Shown here piece after piece: positions 12,790 through 34,874 of a stretch of 64,000 bases of DNA. A program made the translations under genes and the position numbers. The notes under the pieces were generated by a model, which worked only from the letters and a program-made list of their open reading frames with translations, did no database searches and was not told the origin of the DNA. Each line of letters starts with the position of its first letter. Position 1 is the stretch's first letter. This stretch comes from Amoebidium appalachense (Eukaryota > Ichthyosporea): NCBI GenBank assembly GCA_963693365.1, contig CAVNZM010000006.1, positions 10,292,001 through 10,356,000 of the forward strand. Reading direction: 5' to 3'.

Positions 12790-13761
12790 TTTTTAGGTTT
12801 TTGAGTGGGCTATTCCGCAGCTGTTTCGTTTGCAAACGTCGAAGACAAAGTTTTACGAGCGGGTGTGAATGCGAGCGTAGATTCCAGACGGTGCATGGAG
12901 TGAAATACTACCGAATGCTGTTTATATACTTGATAGGCCTTGCTGGCTGTGACAAAACGCGGAAGATGACCTATAACGAATCATATCTAATGAATTCCGT
13001 ATACGAATACTGATTGGGTGCCTAAAAAGCCAGGATAAAGTTGACCAATCATCTCCACAGAGGCCCCAGAGGCGCTGTTACGTCAACCGCGCACCGACTA
13101 ACACCAGCACTGTGGCTAGCTGGGGGCCGGGCCGAACTCCCACGTAGCATTTATAATACAATAGTTTTCCTAAAGGCACAGGTAAGTAAATTGGGAAAGG
13201 AAAGAAAACTCTGCGTTGGCTTGACTTTGGCTACTTTTTCCTGATGGGACATATGTACAGGTACGTATACAAAGGCAAGCCTTGTTGCAGCCCTGAAAAC
13301 AATCTAATTTCTACTGCTATTTTGATTGGCTACTAATATTTTTAGCTTTGTTTGGCTTATCTTTTTGATCTTCCACTTTGTGATTGGCCCAATTTTCCGC
13401 ATGTGCTGGAGATGTCGTTGAAAAGTTGCGTGCCCAGCCTGGCGCGGCAAAGGTTCGCACTGTTTTTTTAATTTACAAGAGTAACTTGCAGAGCACTGCA
13501 CGGGGCCTTGATGTGACCCCATTTTGGTTTTGAAGCGAAGCGTTTCAGTGCGTCGAAACGAAAAAGAAGAAGCCTTGTTTGTCTGAGTTTGTGTTGAATA
13601 GAGATCCGCCGATTTGTCCAGGCAGGGTAGCTATTCTGGTGATTGAAAGTGAACCTTTACCGAGTAGTGTGAAGCAATGCAAGGTGGATTTGAAGGGGTT
13701 AGGTAGCGTTGGATCTAAGGAAGAATCATAACCCTCATTCTGTGGGTGTAAAGGAGTCACC
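12790..13761. promoter_or_regulatory. Divergent promoter region with four CCAAT boxes
   Basis: This 0.97 kb spacer separates two head-to-head genes. ATTGG/CCAAT motifs are seen at about 13012, 13044, 13322 and 13382, alternating in orientation, as expected of NF-Y-type sites. A TATA box serving the minus-strand gene is at 12921. No TATA box is evident for the plus-strand gene. There are almost no microsatellites here, in contrast to the flanking introns. Confidence 0.5.
12921..12928 (-). promoter_or_regulatory. TATA box of the 8-12.8 kb membrane protein gene
   Basis: TATATAAA on the minus strand, 132 bases before the start codon. The same octamer precedes RPS13 and the adaptor-tail gene. Confidence 0.55.
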
Positions 13762-23802
<10,041 letters not shown>

Positions 23803-24942
23803 GCCCGGCTATGGTTGGCGCTGCTGGCGGCAGCATCCGGATTCGTTCCTCCCCACGGTGTGTGTGTCGTTTTTTGTAGTTTGGTGAAGTGATTTGGCGT
23901 CTTGGAAAACTTGAAGCCAAGACTATGGTCATAGCAAGTACTTTTTATTTGCACGAGCAGAAGCTCTTACCCAACTCATATATTTCAGCAGCATGCAAGT
24001 TTATTCTGTACATATTTTATCAGTCGTGTTTCTCGGCCTTACTGCGGGCAGTCATATACTGCCCTAACTGGTATTGATGAGACAATAGTGTGTGGTAGTA
24101 GTGGTTGGAAGATGTGGCCTGGTGCCCAGTCCTAAGTTTGCAGCCGTCCAGACTCTTAGCTGTCTTAAGGACGCGCAGGTATGTTTTTTTGTAAGCCACG
24201 TGCATATAGGTGCCCTTGTCAGATAGTTGCAACGCTCGCAGAAAGCTTCGTAGTTTTATCAGCACAAGGAGCTCTGACTGCGCTTAATAAATACAAACAC
24301 CATTGAGGTGCATAGTCATACCAGCACTGGCCCATCATGGCAATTGATCATGGACAGGTGCATTGACGCATGGTCATCCATTGCAGTCTGACTCACAGAT
24401 TGTAAGGGGCGTGTCCCCCGCTGGCGCCCTCCCCCCCTCCCCCCTACTCGCCCCCCCACCCATGGCCACAGGGCATAAACAACCCCCCACAAACACACAC
24501 ATACCCCCGGCCAGTCCCTACTCGCGCCCCCACCAGGGGCATCTTCTAGGTCATATACTTCAGCTGGCCAATTCTTCCTCAGAGTCAAGCAAATCTCTGA
24601 AAGACGATTTGGACCGGCGGGCCATGTACGTCATAGAAAATTGTCAACAAGAGAAGATTGTCAACAAGAAACAAGTTTCAAGATTCGTCCTTCGGTCGAA
24701 AGACACTTTTATTGCAGGTTATATGGTGTTTGACCGAAGCTTTCATGCACGGACTTTAAGACAGGAACTTAATGTTTAGCTTGCCTTATGCATACAGAAG
24801 AATGGTTGGCATTTTTTTCGAGCTGCCACCAACAGGGTCAATATTTACTGCCGTCTTCGATTTATAAAATAACAGCTCACTGAGCCCACACAAGTTTACA
24901 ACCTTCATAATCTTTAATAATAACGAGAGCCCGGGCGTACAA
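23803..24942. other. Convergent 3' region between SLC35F6-like gene and RPS13
   Basis: The two genes end toward each other. A plus-strand AATAAA lies near 24286. Near 24688-24741, CTTCGGTCGAAAGACAC is followed by GTGTTTGACCGAAG, an imperfect stem-loop, and just before it the phrase ATTGTCAACAAGA is repeated in tandem. No coding exon was seen. Confidence 0.5.
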
Positions 24943-25940
24943 TTACACCAGGGTGGAGGCAGTGGCCGAGTCGTACTTCCAGTTGGGGGGCAGCTGGCCC
25001 ACCCGCTTGTAGTAGCGAGCAAGACGGTGCACCCTCGACTCGACAAGAATGAGGCGGAACTTGCCATCCTTGTCCTTGCGGTTTCGCTCCAAGTGCTTGC
25101 GAATAGACACGGCCTTCTTGATCAGGCAGTAGAGGTCTTCGGGAATCTCGGGGGCAAGGCCCTTTGCCTTGAGGATGCGGAGAACCTTGCTGCCTGTCAC
25201 ACGGTTGGCCTTGGCAACACCGTGGCTGTCGCGAAGAATGACACCGATCTGGGAGGGGGTCAGACCCTTCTTGGCCAGCTTGTAGATCTGGTCCTGGACC
25301 TGCGAATGGGAGAAATAAAATCACAACAGGCACACGCACAGCAGCTATATCAAGGCCTGCAACAAAGGGCAGAAACATCTCGTGAGCTCAGAATGAGCAG
25401 TTGCCTACTACAGGAACCATGCCGATTGACTTGAGATCGATGTGCAGAAAACGAAGAGCAAATCGCTACAACCCAGCATAGACAGAGGTACCACAGTTGA
25501 TATAGAGCAGCGATTGCTTACTTTTGAAAGAGCAAAAGCTGTGGAGCTAGAGTCAACCCTATCACGGCCATGCATGCTACCATGCAACGGAAAGTTGATC
25601 TAACAAACAGCAACGAGAAACAGAGATGCGAACCCAGGTATTCCGTGATGCTTGTCGGTGTGACAACGTAGCCAACAAAGGCTCGTTCACTTTTTGACAG
25701 CCCTACTGAACTTACAGCTGAACCACGCTGCCACTAACAGGCAGGGGCAGCAACCCAATGGGGTGGACAGTTTGCTGCGCACAAAGGCGCCTGTCACGAC
25801 CCGGTCACAAACACAGTATCGCATTTTAAGTTACCAACACACACCTCGGCACTGGTCAGCTTCAGCCAACTGGGGACTGAGCGCCTGTAGGGCAGCGCAG
25901 AGCGCGCAATGCCCTTGCCTGGGGTATGCATGCGACCCAT
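24943..25940 (-). CDS. RPS13: 40S ribosomal protein S13 (uS15)
   Basis: Two exons: 25940-25845 and 25299-24943, phase 0, giving 150 residues against 151 in human. The start gives [20 protein letters not shown], and exon 1 ends at LTSAE. Exon 2 carries the invariant [20 protein letters not shown], the [17 protein letters not shown] segment, [31 protein letters not shown] and ends near [12 protein letters not shown]. The protein binds 18S rRNA in the small ribosomal subunit and is needed for its assembly. TATATAAA at 26017-26024 is 77 bases upstream. The intron (25844-25300) is free of long microsatellites. I looked for a C/D snoRNA in it, as in vertebrate RPS13 introns, and saw none. Confidence 0.98.
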
Positions 25941-26016
25941 GTTTGGCTCTCGTTTCTGTCAGAGACAGCACGTTCAAAAAGTTTTGGGGAAGGAACCCTT
26001 CTCATGTGTGAGTGGG

Positions 26017-26024
26017 TTTATATA
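26017..26024 (-). promoter_or_regulatory. TATA box of RPS13
   Basis: TATATAAA on the minus strand, 77 bases before the start codon, in the context CGCCTATATAAACCC. Confidence 0.65.
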
Positions 26025-26842
26025 GGCGGCTAGCCACAGGAGATCGGTAAAACCAACCTTTAAATACTTCTTTTATAACAGCTACTTGAATGGTCACAAA
26101 ACTTGATTAACTCTCTAAAAAATAAAAAGCTCTTATTTATAGTTTATAAACTCTATTATCATTTACATTTTGCGGTTCCTGTGACGGTCACGTGGATCAT
26201 ATTTTTGGGTCGGTTCGAGTCGAACCTTTCATGATCGTCGGGTCACACCAGCGTGCCGGTACCGGGACCCGGGTACACGTGTAGAACGCGGTGATCCAGC
26301 TAGAATGCGTTGTTCTACGATAGTCAATACTGTCTGACATCTGAGTGCCGGCCGATGCCATGCTGGCGGATGATGGCCGCACAAGTCACGCCTTTGTCTA
26401 GCTGTCTAGTATACAGCAGATTCCTGTGCGCAAGTTGAACAGAAACTTAATCTACAGAAAATGAGGGTAATCACGTCCGGATGATGTATGTAGCCAACCA
26501 AAGCTGGCCCATGGCCATCTTCAACCGGGGCCGATCGATATCTCGAGGGCCCGAAGCCCCGAACCAATTGGGGGCCCCTTGGGTGGGTGAGTGGGCGGGT
26601 GGGTGGGTTGGGGGGAGGGGAAAGGGGGCGGAGGGGGGGGGGGGGGGGTAGGTGTTAATATTATTAGTGTGGCTGTGTTGCATCATCGAGCTGGGATCAG
26701 GAGTCAGACACGAGGTGTTTGTGCCGGTACCGGTAAGGGATCACCTTTGCCTCCTGGACAACATTGAGAGAGAGGAGCGTGGGGAGGCCGGCCCCGGGGG
26801 AAGGGGGAGGAGAATTCCCCGAGGGATTGAGGGGGAGGAGGA

Positions 26843-26890
<48 letters not shown>

Positions 26891-27169
26891 CTCCACAAGA
26901 ACGAGGCTCAGGCCGGGGGTAAGAGGAGGGGAATGGGTGGAGGAGGAGGCTTTCGACCATGTTGAATTACCTTGAATGACCTCGGATCATGCGCATGCCC
27001 CAGAGATGTTGTTACACTTTCGCAGCTATGATTGTCGATTCTTTTAAGTTGTAAAATAGTCATACCTTCACTCTGCGTGTGTGTGTATGTACGCGTGCGT
27101 GCGTACGCGTGTGTGTGCATGTGGGTGTGCGCATGCGCGTGCGTGTCCGTGTGTTGGGGTGGGGGGAGC

Positions 27170-27206
<37 letters not shown>

Positions 27207-27408
27207 CTTAGGCCTAGTTAGGTGCTAATTAGGTCTTCAACTAAAGTTTTAGGTTTGCCTTATTACGTATGTGTGGGGGGGGCGGGAGGGTTGGTGGAGT
27301 AATGTCATTGTTTCAGGCTTTTTAAAACCAGGTCTCTGCCTGGCGGTTGAGTTTGCAAAAAAAAAAACAAAAAAAACAAAAAAAAAAAAACATTGAAAGG
27401 GAGGGGGT

Positions 27409-27442
<34 letters not shown>

Positions 27443-27811
27443 CTAGGTAAATGAAACTTTCTATAGCTATAAGGTATGCCATGTAGATAAAGATTGATGG
27501 TACACAAACAACCACCCCAAAACCACATGTAAACAGAAAGATAGAGCCCCATCGAAGCCCAAAACACACACACACACACACCCCACCCACCCACAGCATG
27601 CCCCGACTGTAGGCACACCCACAGGAACACATAGCCGTGGCAAACTCGGCTATTAGATTGGTACACGGTAGCCAAACACCACTTTCAAAATCACATCCAT
27701 GACCCCACCACCAGACCCCAGCATACCGTGACCCAGGCCCACCGTAAACAACACCAACAAAATGTCCACCGTATTTAACACCAACATTACACCCTGCATT
27801 CCACCACCGTA

Positions 27812-28092
27812 GATGAACCAATGAGAGCCCGTCTTTAAAGTTTTAATGGTAGGTTTTGAGTGGAGGGGAAGCCTGGTGCTACCCACCGGCAAGGCTGGGG
27901 TGAAAAACCTGGGTTAAGTGTGTACAATAGTTAGGATTAATATTGGTGTGTTAGCTTAGCTGATGGCACCGGAGCACCGTAGCTAGAGTATAGTCGGTGC
28001 TGGGTGGAAGACGGTACTACAGTAGTTCCTCTGAGAGACCCTGAGGGACCCTCCGGGAACGAAACAGGATTCAAATAAATAAATAAAAAACC
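27812..28092 (+). mobile_element. Dispersed element, copy 2 (left arm of inverted pair)
   Basis: It starts at GATGAACCAATGAGAGCCCG and continues with GGTTTTGAGTGGAGGGG, GTGTGTTAGCTTAG and GAGGGACCC. It ends CCGGGAACGAAACAGGATTC plus an (AAATA)n tail. The ordered blocks match the copy at 6.6 kb and the inverted copy at 28.4-28.7 kb. Confidence 0.65.
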
Positions 28093-28404
28093 ACAAACAA
28101 CAATTCAGTCCGACCTTCGTGCACCTTATATAACGCTGAGGGGATGCACCGAGAAAACCACTCCCCCCCCCCCCCCTCCCCCCGACCCTCCCTTTTCTCT
28201 CTAGATCTCCCCCTCTATCCCCCCCCCCCTCCCCCCCTCCCCCCCCTCCCCCCCCCCCCCCCTCGCCCCCCGCTTCCTCCCCCGTCCCCCCGATACATGA
28301 GACTGGTCTCTGGACAGCAATTAAACAGCGTAACTTGTGACCCCGTACCCCGTACAGGGTACGTGCAGATTCAAAAGATAATGTGTGTGCCGTTGTGGTA
28401 ACCC

Positions 28405-28680
28405 CTTTTCCCTTGTTTTATCCTGTTTTGCCCACAAACGACACCTCTCGGAGTGGTGTCCCATATAGGAACCACCGCATCCCTCTAAGGACAGACAGCA
28501 GCCTAGTTAGGGTGCCAGTGGTGCGTCAGTAAATTTACACACTCTCACCAACTCTCGCTACTAGTAGCACACACTGAACCCATGGTTTTAATTTGGCATT
28601 GGGGAGCAGTAGGTCTCCCCTCTACTCAAAACCTGCTACTCAAATATAACCACGGGCTCCCATTGGTTCAACACGAAATG
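28405..28680 (-). mobile_element. Dispersed element, copy 3 (right arm of inverted pair)
   Basis: Read on the minus strand it gives GTTGAACCAATGGGAGCCCG, GGTTTTGAGTAGAGGGG, CTAGTAG and finally GGGCAAAACAGGATAAAAC. It is the inverted counterpart of the copy at 27.8 kb. The two arms are separated by about 310 bases that include a C-rich tract (28163-28290). Confidence 0.65.
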
Positions 28681-29779
28681 CTAATGGTTGGTGCTGTGGC
28701 AATGTGGCAAGCTGCTTGCCAAACTTCTGGTGGCAACCAATAACGGGGATGCCTCTTTTCAAAGTTTAAAGACTCTCTCAGTAAAAATTTTTATAAATAG
28801 AATAATTAATGGTGTATACGGATGTGGTATGGGTAAGGGTGATGGTCGAATGTTAAGGGGGTTTCTTTTAATTTTTCGGGCCGCACCGGGTCAGAGGGAA
28901 TTCTAGCTATATGATTGGTGTGCTGCACATCAGCTGCGCACTATCGTTTTGCCCGCAGCAAGGTTCAGATGTGCCATAATACAACAAAAAAGAAAAAGAA
29001 AAGAGAAAAAAAGAAACGAAGAAGGGAATAATAATAATAAAGCTTTGGAAAGAAAGTTGCAGTTCCGAATGATATCGTGATTTATATGCTGAACAAATGG
29101 CTTGACCCGGATGTGCTGGAATGGGGACAATTAATCGGCCTAAAAAAAACCCCCTTTGACACCGAGTATTGTCAAGTTGCTCTGCACGTGCCGATTTTTA
29201 AACGTGCTACATGCTAATGGCCAGGGGGTTTGTGGGGGGGGGGGGGGGGGGGGGGGGGGGAGGGGGGGGGGGAGGGGGGGGGGGGGGGGGCCGGGGGGGG
29301 AGGAGGAAAGGTAAGAGTGTTATGGCGGGGCAAGAGGAGGGGAAAGAGGGGTTGGGGGAGGGGGGGAGGGAGGGACAAGCAGAATGGCAAAGAATTCCAA
29401 GCTCTGTGTTTTTTTGCTGCCATTTAATCGCTATGTCCATCTCAGCTAATGGCCGCACCGGATACTAAGTTATGCTGCCAACCTGCTTGGGGAGTCTATT
29501 GTGGGAGCCTGTTCTATCATAATCTGCTATGAACTTCTAAGACTTCTCATTAAATTAAACATACAGAGAGTGATTTTTTTTAATAAAAAAAGGTTGGCAC
29601 CAGACGAGCCTTTTGCCACCAAGGTTCCACACCCACTTTTAAATGACATCTGTTCTATGAAAATCACTAACAATAAAACCATATTTAAAAACAACCTTAC
29701 AAGCATCGACATTTTTAATAGGAAATGCTAGGCGCATGTCATGCAGCCATATTTCTTAAAGCACTGTTTCTTGTCGAAC

Positions 29780-31182
29780 CTATTTTCCATCCTTTCCATC
29801 CGCACCCTTGCTCTTAAGTGCGTATCCACTATCACTCTTTGCATCGAACGACTCCCCGGCAAAAGACGAAGGGCTAAGTGCAGCCACCATCAAATACACT
29901 CCCAGCCCAAACACTTCAATCCCAACGAGCAGGCAATGCCACGACAAAACACGCACACCCTCAGGAAGAAGAGAAGTGACGGGGGCGGTAAGACCAAAGC
30001 TTGAAAGGGAAATGATAAAGAGTTGTGGTGTTTGGATGGCAAGGAAGAAAATGAGCGAGAGGGCACGGCACTTGCTAGGCCCGTTGGTGGTCTTGAGGGA
30101 CAGACACAGGTGGGTGATGGCCACTAGACTGCTCACAAGGAGAATCAACTGGGGATAGGGGGGCAGTGGGTTAGTGCAAGCTTGTGGTGTCTTCTACTGT
30201 AGGCGCACTGTCACAGTGACATGTGATATGGTGGGAACATGCGCGGTGCGGGGAGAGGGGGGGGGCCAGGAGGAGGGGGGGGGGGGGGGGGGGTTGGAAG
30301 AGGGGGGGGGGAAGGGGGGGGGGGAGAGTAGAGTGGGAGGAGACGTGGGGAGAGGGTGTATGCAGAACCTGTGTGCACAATAACGTCACATCAACGACAG
30401 GCCTCCATACTAAGAAGTCAAGAAAGCCTTGTGTTAGATGCATGCACACATTTGTTTTACGTATGGGTTAGCTCATTTGCTTTTGGTGGGTGGGTGTGTG
30501 TGGGGGGAGGGGGGGGGGGGGGGGGGGTTTGCGGGGAGTTAGGGGGGGGGAGGGGGAGGATAGGTAGATATTTGGTGGGGAGGAAGGAGGAGAAGGGAGG
30601 GAGGGGGGTAGGGGCGAGGGGGGGGGGGGGGGGAGGAGGGGGGGGGGGGGGGGGGCGCGGGATGGGGAGGCAGGGGTAAGCATGGTACAAGCAGTACCTG
30701 CAGGTAGAAGTATGCCCGGGCCACATCAAACTCGGCCATGCCCAGCAGCTGCTTCTTGCCGCTGGCCCCGGCCACAACCACAGCCACGGCCCCAATCAGC
30801 ACGGCAGCAAACGCATACTGGAGTACCAGTGCCCACTTTCTCAGCGACCACGTGCTATCCGTGCCACGTGCAAGCAGGCGCGTGAACAGAACAATGATGC
30901 AAAGAGATAAGGCAGACTGGAGCAGATCGAAGAGGGCCGGCAGGAGGTCGTTGGAGGTGAGGGTGTGCCTCTTGAGGATGACGTCACTGACCACCCGCTG
31001 GGTCATGACGGTCAGCCAATTAGCTACGTGGTAGCCCACAAACAGACCATATATGGCAAGTACCGTGCGCCGTGGCCCGGGCTGCTCGATATCCTGTGGG
31101 AAGCAAGAGAGGTGTAAGTGCTGGACAGTTGTGAAAGAGTCGTGCACCTGTTGATGAACATGCTCCTCCCTGGCCCCTTCCC

Positions 31183-31213
<31 letters not shown>

Positions 31214-31324
31214 CTTTCCCCGCCCTCCCACCACCAATACACACACGTACACTGCTCTGAGGGCTACGAAGGGATGGTGTTTGTACAAGTTGATTTTTTT
31301 TATTTTTTTTATTATTTCTTTTTT

Positions 31325-31366
<42 letters not shown>

Positions 31367-31976
31367 AGAGGGAGAATGGACGTGGGCAGAAGAGAAGCCT
31401 AGAACAATTTCTCTAAACCTTTTGTTTTGTGTTTCATTCTGCAGGAAGATGGGGTAGAACGGAAGTGGCCAAGAGAAGGGGGGCCGGGGGGGGGGGGGGT
31501 TGGGGGTTGGGGGGGAAGGGTGGGGGGGGGGGGGGGTGCAAGGGTGTGTATGTGCTGGGTGCAGGTGTACCTTTTGGCGGGGCAGGCACATGCAGCAGAT
31601 GGCACCCCATGATCTCAGCTGCATGAAGTGCAGTGCACCCACCAAAGGCAGCATGAAGGTCAGCACCCCCATCACCGTCCAGAAGAAGGGCTCCCCCCCA
31701 CAGCACCAGAATCCATCGGCATACGTCAAAACGTCGTCAAAACCCTTCTCGGAGCCTGCAATTTGCGATCGCCGGGGATTAGTTTAGTTGGTTACCTATT
31801 ACGTGGTAGAGTTATAAAGGTGAAGCGAAATGTGGGCAGTGTAGGAATGGAAATGTGCTGATGGCGTCACGGTATGAGGCTTTCATGCATGCACGTGTTT
31901 GTATGTGCTAATGTAGTGCTGGGTGTGTTACGGTACGGATTGCGCGCAGTAATATACAAATCCGACTAATAATTAA

Positions 31977-32007
<31 letters not shown>

Positions 32008-32766
32008 CCCACTTCCACCCTCCCCCCCCCCCCCCCCCCCCCCCCCCTGCCCCCTGCAATCCCGATCCCATCCAAGGCTTACCGGCCATAAGCTCAATAT
32101 TCTTCGACGTGCACCCTGCCGGGGCCGTAATGGGATTGCACCGTGAGGGTGTGCCGCCTGGCAGGCTGACCCAGTAGGGGGTGTACTGGTTGCGGTGCAC
32201 AAAGTCCGTGTGGATGAAGTGGATGCCCAGGTCGATGATGGTGTCCCGCAGGGTGCCGTTGTTGGCTATGGCCTCCTTCAGGTCGGCATCGGCACGTGCA
32301 CGGAAAAACACGTTGTCCTGTGGTTTGAGGGGGGAAGTGGGGGGGAAGGGGGCAGGGGTTTTTTGTTTTTAAAAAGAAATATTTTATTATTATTATTTTA
32401 TTTATTTATTTTTTTTTGGGGGGGGGGGGGAGTGTCAACGATGTTAGTCTTTCGTAGTGGCATTTGTGACTGTTGTAGGGGCTCTAAAAGCATTAATCGG
32501 TGTTCCTCTGATGATGAATATTCGTGGGCCAGAAAGTTAGAAACAAAGTACGGGGTGGAAAAGGGAGGGAGAAGCAAGGATGAAAGCATTTGGACCGTGC
32601 AGGCGACCATAACAAGAACAACACTACTGCGAGAAGTTGGAAGTTGTGCTAAGGAAAGTGGGTGGCTTTATTGGGGTGGAGATTGGGAAGGCATGTTTGC
32701 GGAATGAAATGGAGTGAGAGATTCCGTAAGTGAATTAGGTCGAGGGGAGAGGCCTTGGGGAAGCCG

Positions 32767-32800
<34 letters not shown>

Positions 32801-34313
32801 GAAGAAGCAGCATACGTTGATGAGTGCGGTGACGTTCTGCAGGTAGTTTTGTGTCCACATGAGGTCGTACTCGAGGTTCTGCACAATGGCCCAGGGCTGG
32901 GCCTGGGCCAGGTGGTACTGGCTCATCTGCAGCACCGCCCTCTGGCCCATGATGGCTGTGCCGTACTCACTGAGACGGATGGCCTCCTCCTCCTTGGGTA
33001 TCTGGATCATGCAGAATGCCTGTAGGGGGTGGGGGGGGTGGGTGGGAGAGGGGGGGGGGGAGGGGGGGGGGGAGATTGGGAGGCGGGGTCCATAGCAACT
33101 GTGTTAATATCCAATATTTGCACCTTTGAAACATACACTCCATGTTCTGTGTGTGTATATGTGTGCGTGCCTGTGTGGTTACGTGTGCGTGCCTGCAATT
33201 GAGTGCGTGTGCGTGCGTGAATGGGTGTGTGTGCTTGTGCACTGTTATGTCTGTGGGGGCTTGCAAGGTGTACAGGGCTTGTGCTAATGCATGTGTGTGT
33301 GTTTTGTGATGCGACGGTGTGTGAAGTTGTGTGTGTGCCTGTATGGGTGGTATACGAGTGTGTGTGTGTGCAGGTGGGTGAGCCAGAGGCATGGGAGACA
33401 CGGGAAGCCATTGCGATGTGTGGGTTTGGGGACGGGGGGTGAACGCTTGTGTAATAGTATAGGCAGATGGGAAAGTGGAGAATCAGAGGGATGGGCATTT
33501 GAGCACATAGTCATTGTCGGTAGAACTGATGGCTGGGGACGATAATCAGGTGAAATGGAGATCAAGAGATTGACCGGCGGGTGGGGTTGGGGGTGGGGGG
33601 GGTGGGGGGGGGTTTGGCTTTTTTCTCATTTGAAAGCGAGGGCATTTAAAGGTCATGGATCGTGCTGCAATTCAAGAGCCAGCTGAGTGTGTGCTTGCTG
33701 TGATTCATCCCTATACTATGACGTGCACACTGTACCTTGCCACGGGTCTCTGCCAGGGTGGGCCATCCAGCTGCCCTGACAGCCTCCCGCAGGGTCTTGT
33801 ATGTGCCGTTGCGTGTGATCATGTCATGCGTCACAGCCCGGTCTCCCCACACAGAAAGGAACTCGCTGTCAATCTTCGAGAGAACCTGTACGTGATAGGT
33901 GGTGAGTAAATAGTGGTTCAAGGTGTTTCTTTTCTAATAAATACACCGTAATCATCTGCTGCTTGGTTGCATGCAGAGCCATGGCAAAAAGATATATCGA
34001 AACACACGCTGATTTTTTGCTGACTTCGGACCTTTAAAAAAAAAAAAAAGAGGGGGGGGGGGGGGGGGGGGGAGCCCGGGGGTTGCACATCTGAGCGAAT
34101 TTCTCATCTCAAACTTTGCTTTTGCAGTTAAAACTCTAGAGCAAGAGCTAAAAAACGAAGAACAGCAGAATAAACTAAGAAATACTATACGAGCTAGTTC
34201 TGTATGGCCGCTTTCTATGTGGGCAATATGAAATAATGGCGGTGCTGGGTTAAATTGCATTAAAAACGATACCCCCCCCCTCCCCCCTCCCCTCCCCCCT
34301 CCCCCCTCCCCCC

Positions 34314-34365
<52 letters not shown>

Positions 34366-34874
34366 AAGAAGGAAAAAAGAACGGCCAGTAGAATACAATG
34401 CAAGAACAACGAGAAATCATCCTCTCTTTTTTCTCTCTTTAAATCCGGTCCTACCTCATTCAGGGTGACTCCCTCGACCCCCTTAACCTCAACCATCAAA
34501 AACAGCGGGTGGTGGTCGAGGTGTGCGTCCGACCACGCCTTGACCTGCTGATGGCACTCCACAAAGGTGGTGCAGTGCACACCGGCATCATTTGGATGGT
34601 GGTAGTTGTACAGCGGCTGGCCCCTTTTGTACCACACATCAAACTCAAGACCACGAGCACCGCGCTCCAGCTGCTCATACAAAGGAAGGTGTGTGTAGCG
34701 CACAAGTTCCTTGGTGACGATGGCAATGGCATTGGCTACGTGGTAGCTGTTGTGTGAGGCCTTCATCTGTATGTGGTTGACACGAAGGGCATTGTCTAGC
34801 AGGTACTCTGCGCAAGACACGGTGCTTGCCAGGCATGCCAGCCCGGCAAGCATTGCTTTCAAAAGGGGTGCCAT
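29780..34874 (-). CDS. Secreted-type PI-PLC X domain fused to seven transmembrane helices
   Basis: Seven exons joined in phase: 34874-34455, 33885-33736, 33019-32816, 32317-32083, 31755-31571, 31093-30698, 30148-29780, giving 652 residues. A signal peptide covers about 1-22. Residues about 30-335 match the Ca2+-dependent phosphoinositide phospholipase C1-like family: KASHNSYH (first catalytic His), GARGLEFDVW (acidic metal ligands), NYHHPNDAG (second His), HHPLFLMVEVKG, then FIHTDFVHRNQYTPYW and SRCNPITAPAGC. There is no Y domain, EF-hand or C2. Seven hydrophobic helices follow at about 360-381, 409-428, 449-470, 486-507, 526-547, 559-582 and 598-621, with a polar 30-residue tail. The predicted topology puts the phospholipase outside and the tail in the cytosol. 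Substrate, activity and signalling role are unknown. The GPCR-like count of seven is from hydropathy by eye. Confidence 0.87.

Larger units (their letters stand above)
25941..29779. other. Gene-free spacer between RPS13 and the PLC-7TM gene
   Basis: After the RPS13 promoter comes unique sequence to 26.5 kb. Then G-runs occur at about 26630, 26850-26890, 27174-27206, 27410-27442 and 29233-29290, an A-rich stretch at about 27357-27390, an inverted pair of dispersed elements (27.8-28.7 kb), and AT-richer sequence at 28.7-29.7 kb. No exon with consistent splice phase was found on either strand. Confidence 0.6.

Noticed and set aside
25300-25844. Possible snoRNA in the RPS13 intron
   Set aside because: I found no C box (TGATGA) paired with a D box (CTGA) on the sense strand.
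34304-34363. C(n)A(n) tract considered as telomeric C4A4-type repeat
   Set aside because: It is one C-run followed by one A-run, not an alternating repeat, and lies inside an intron.
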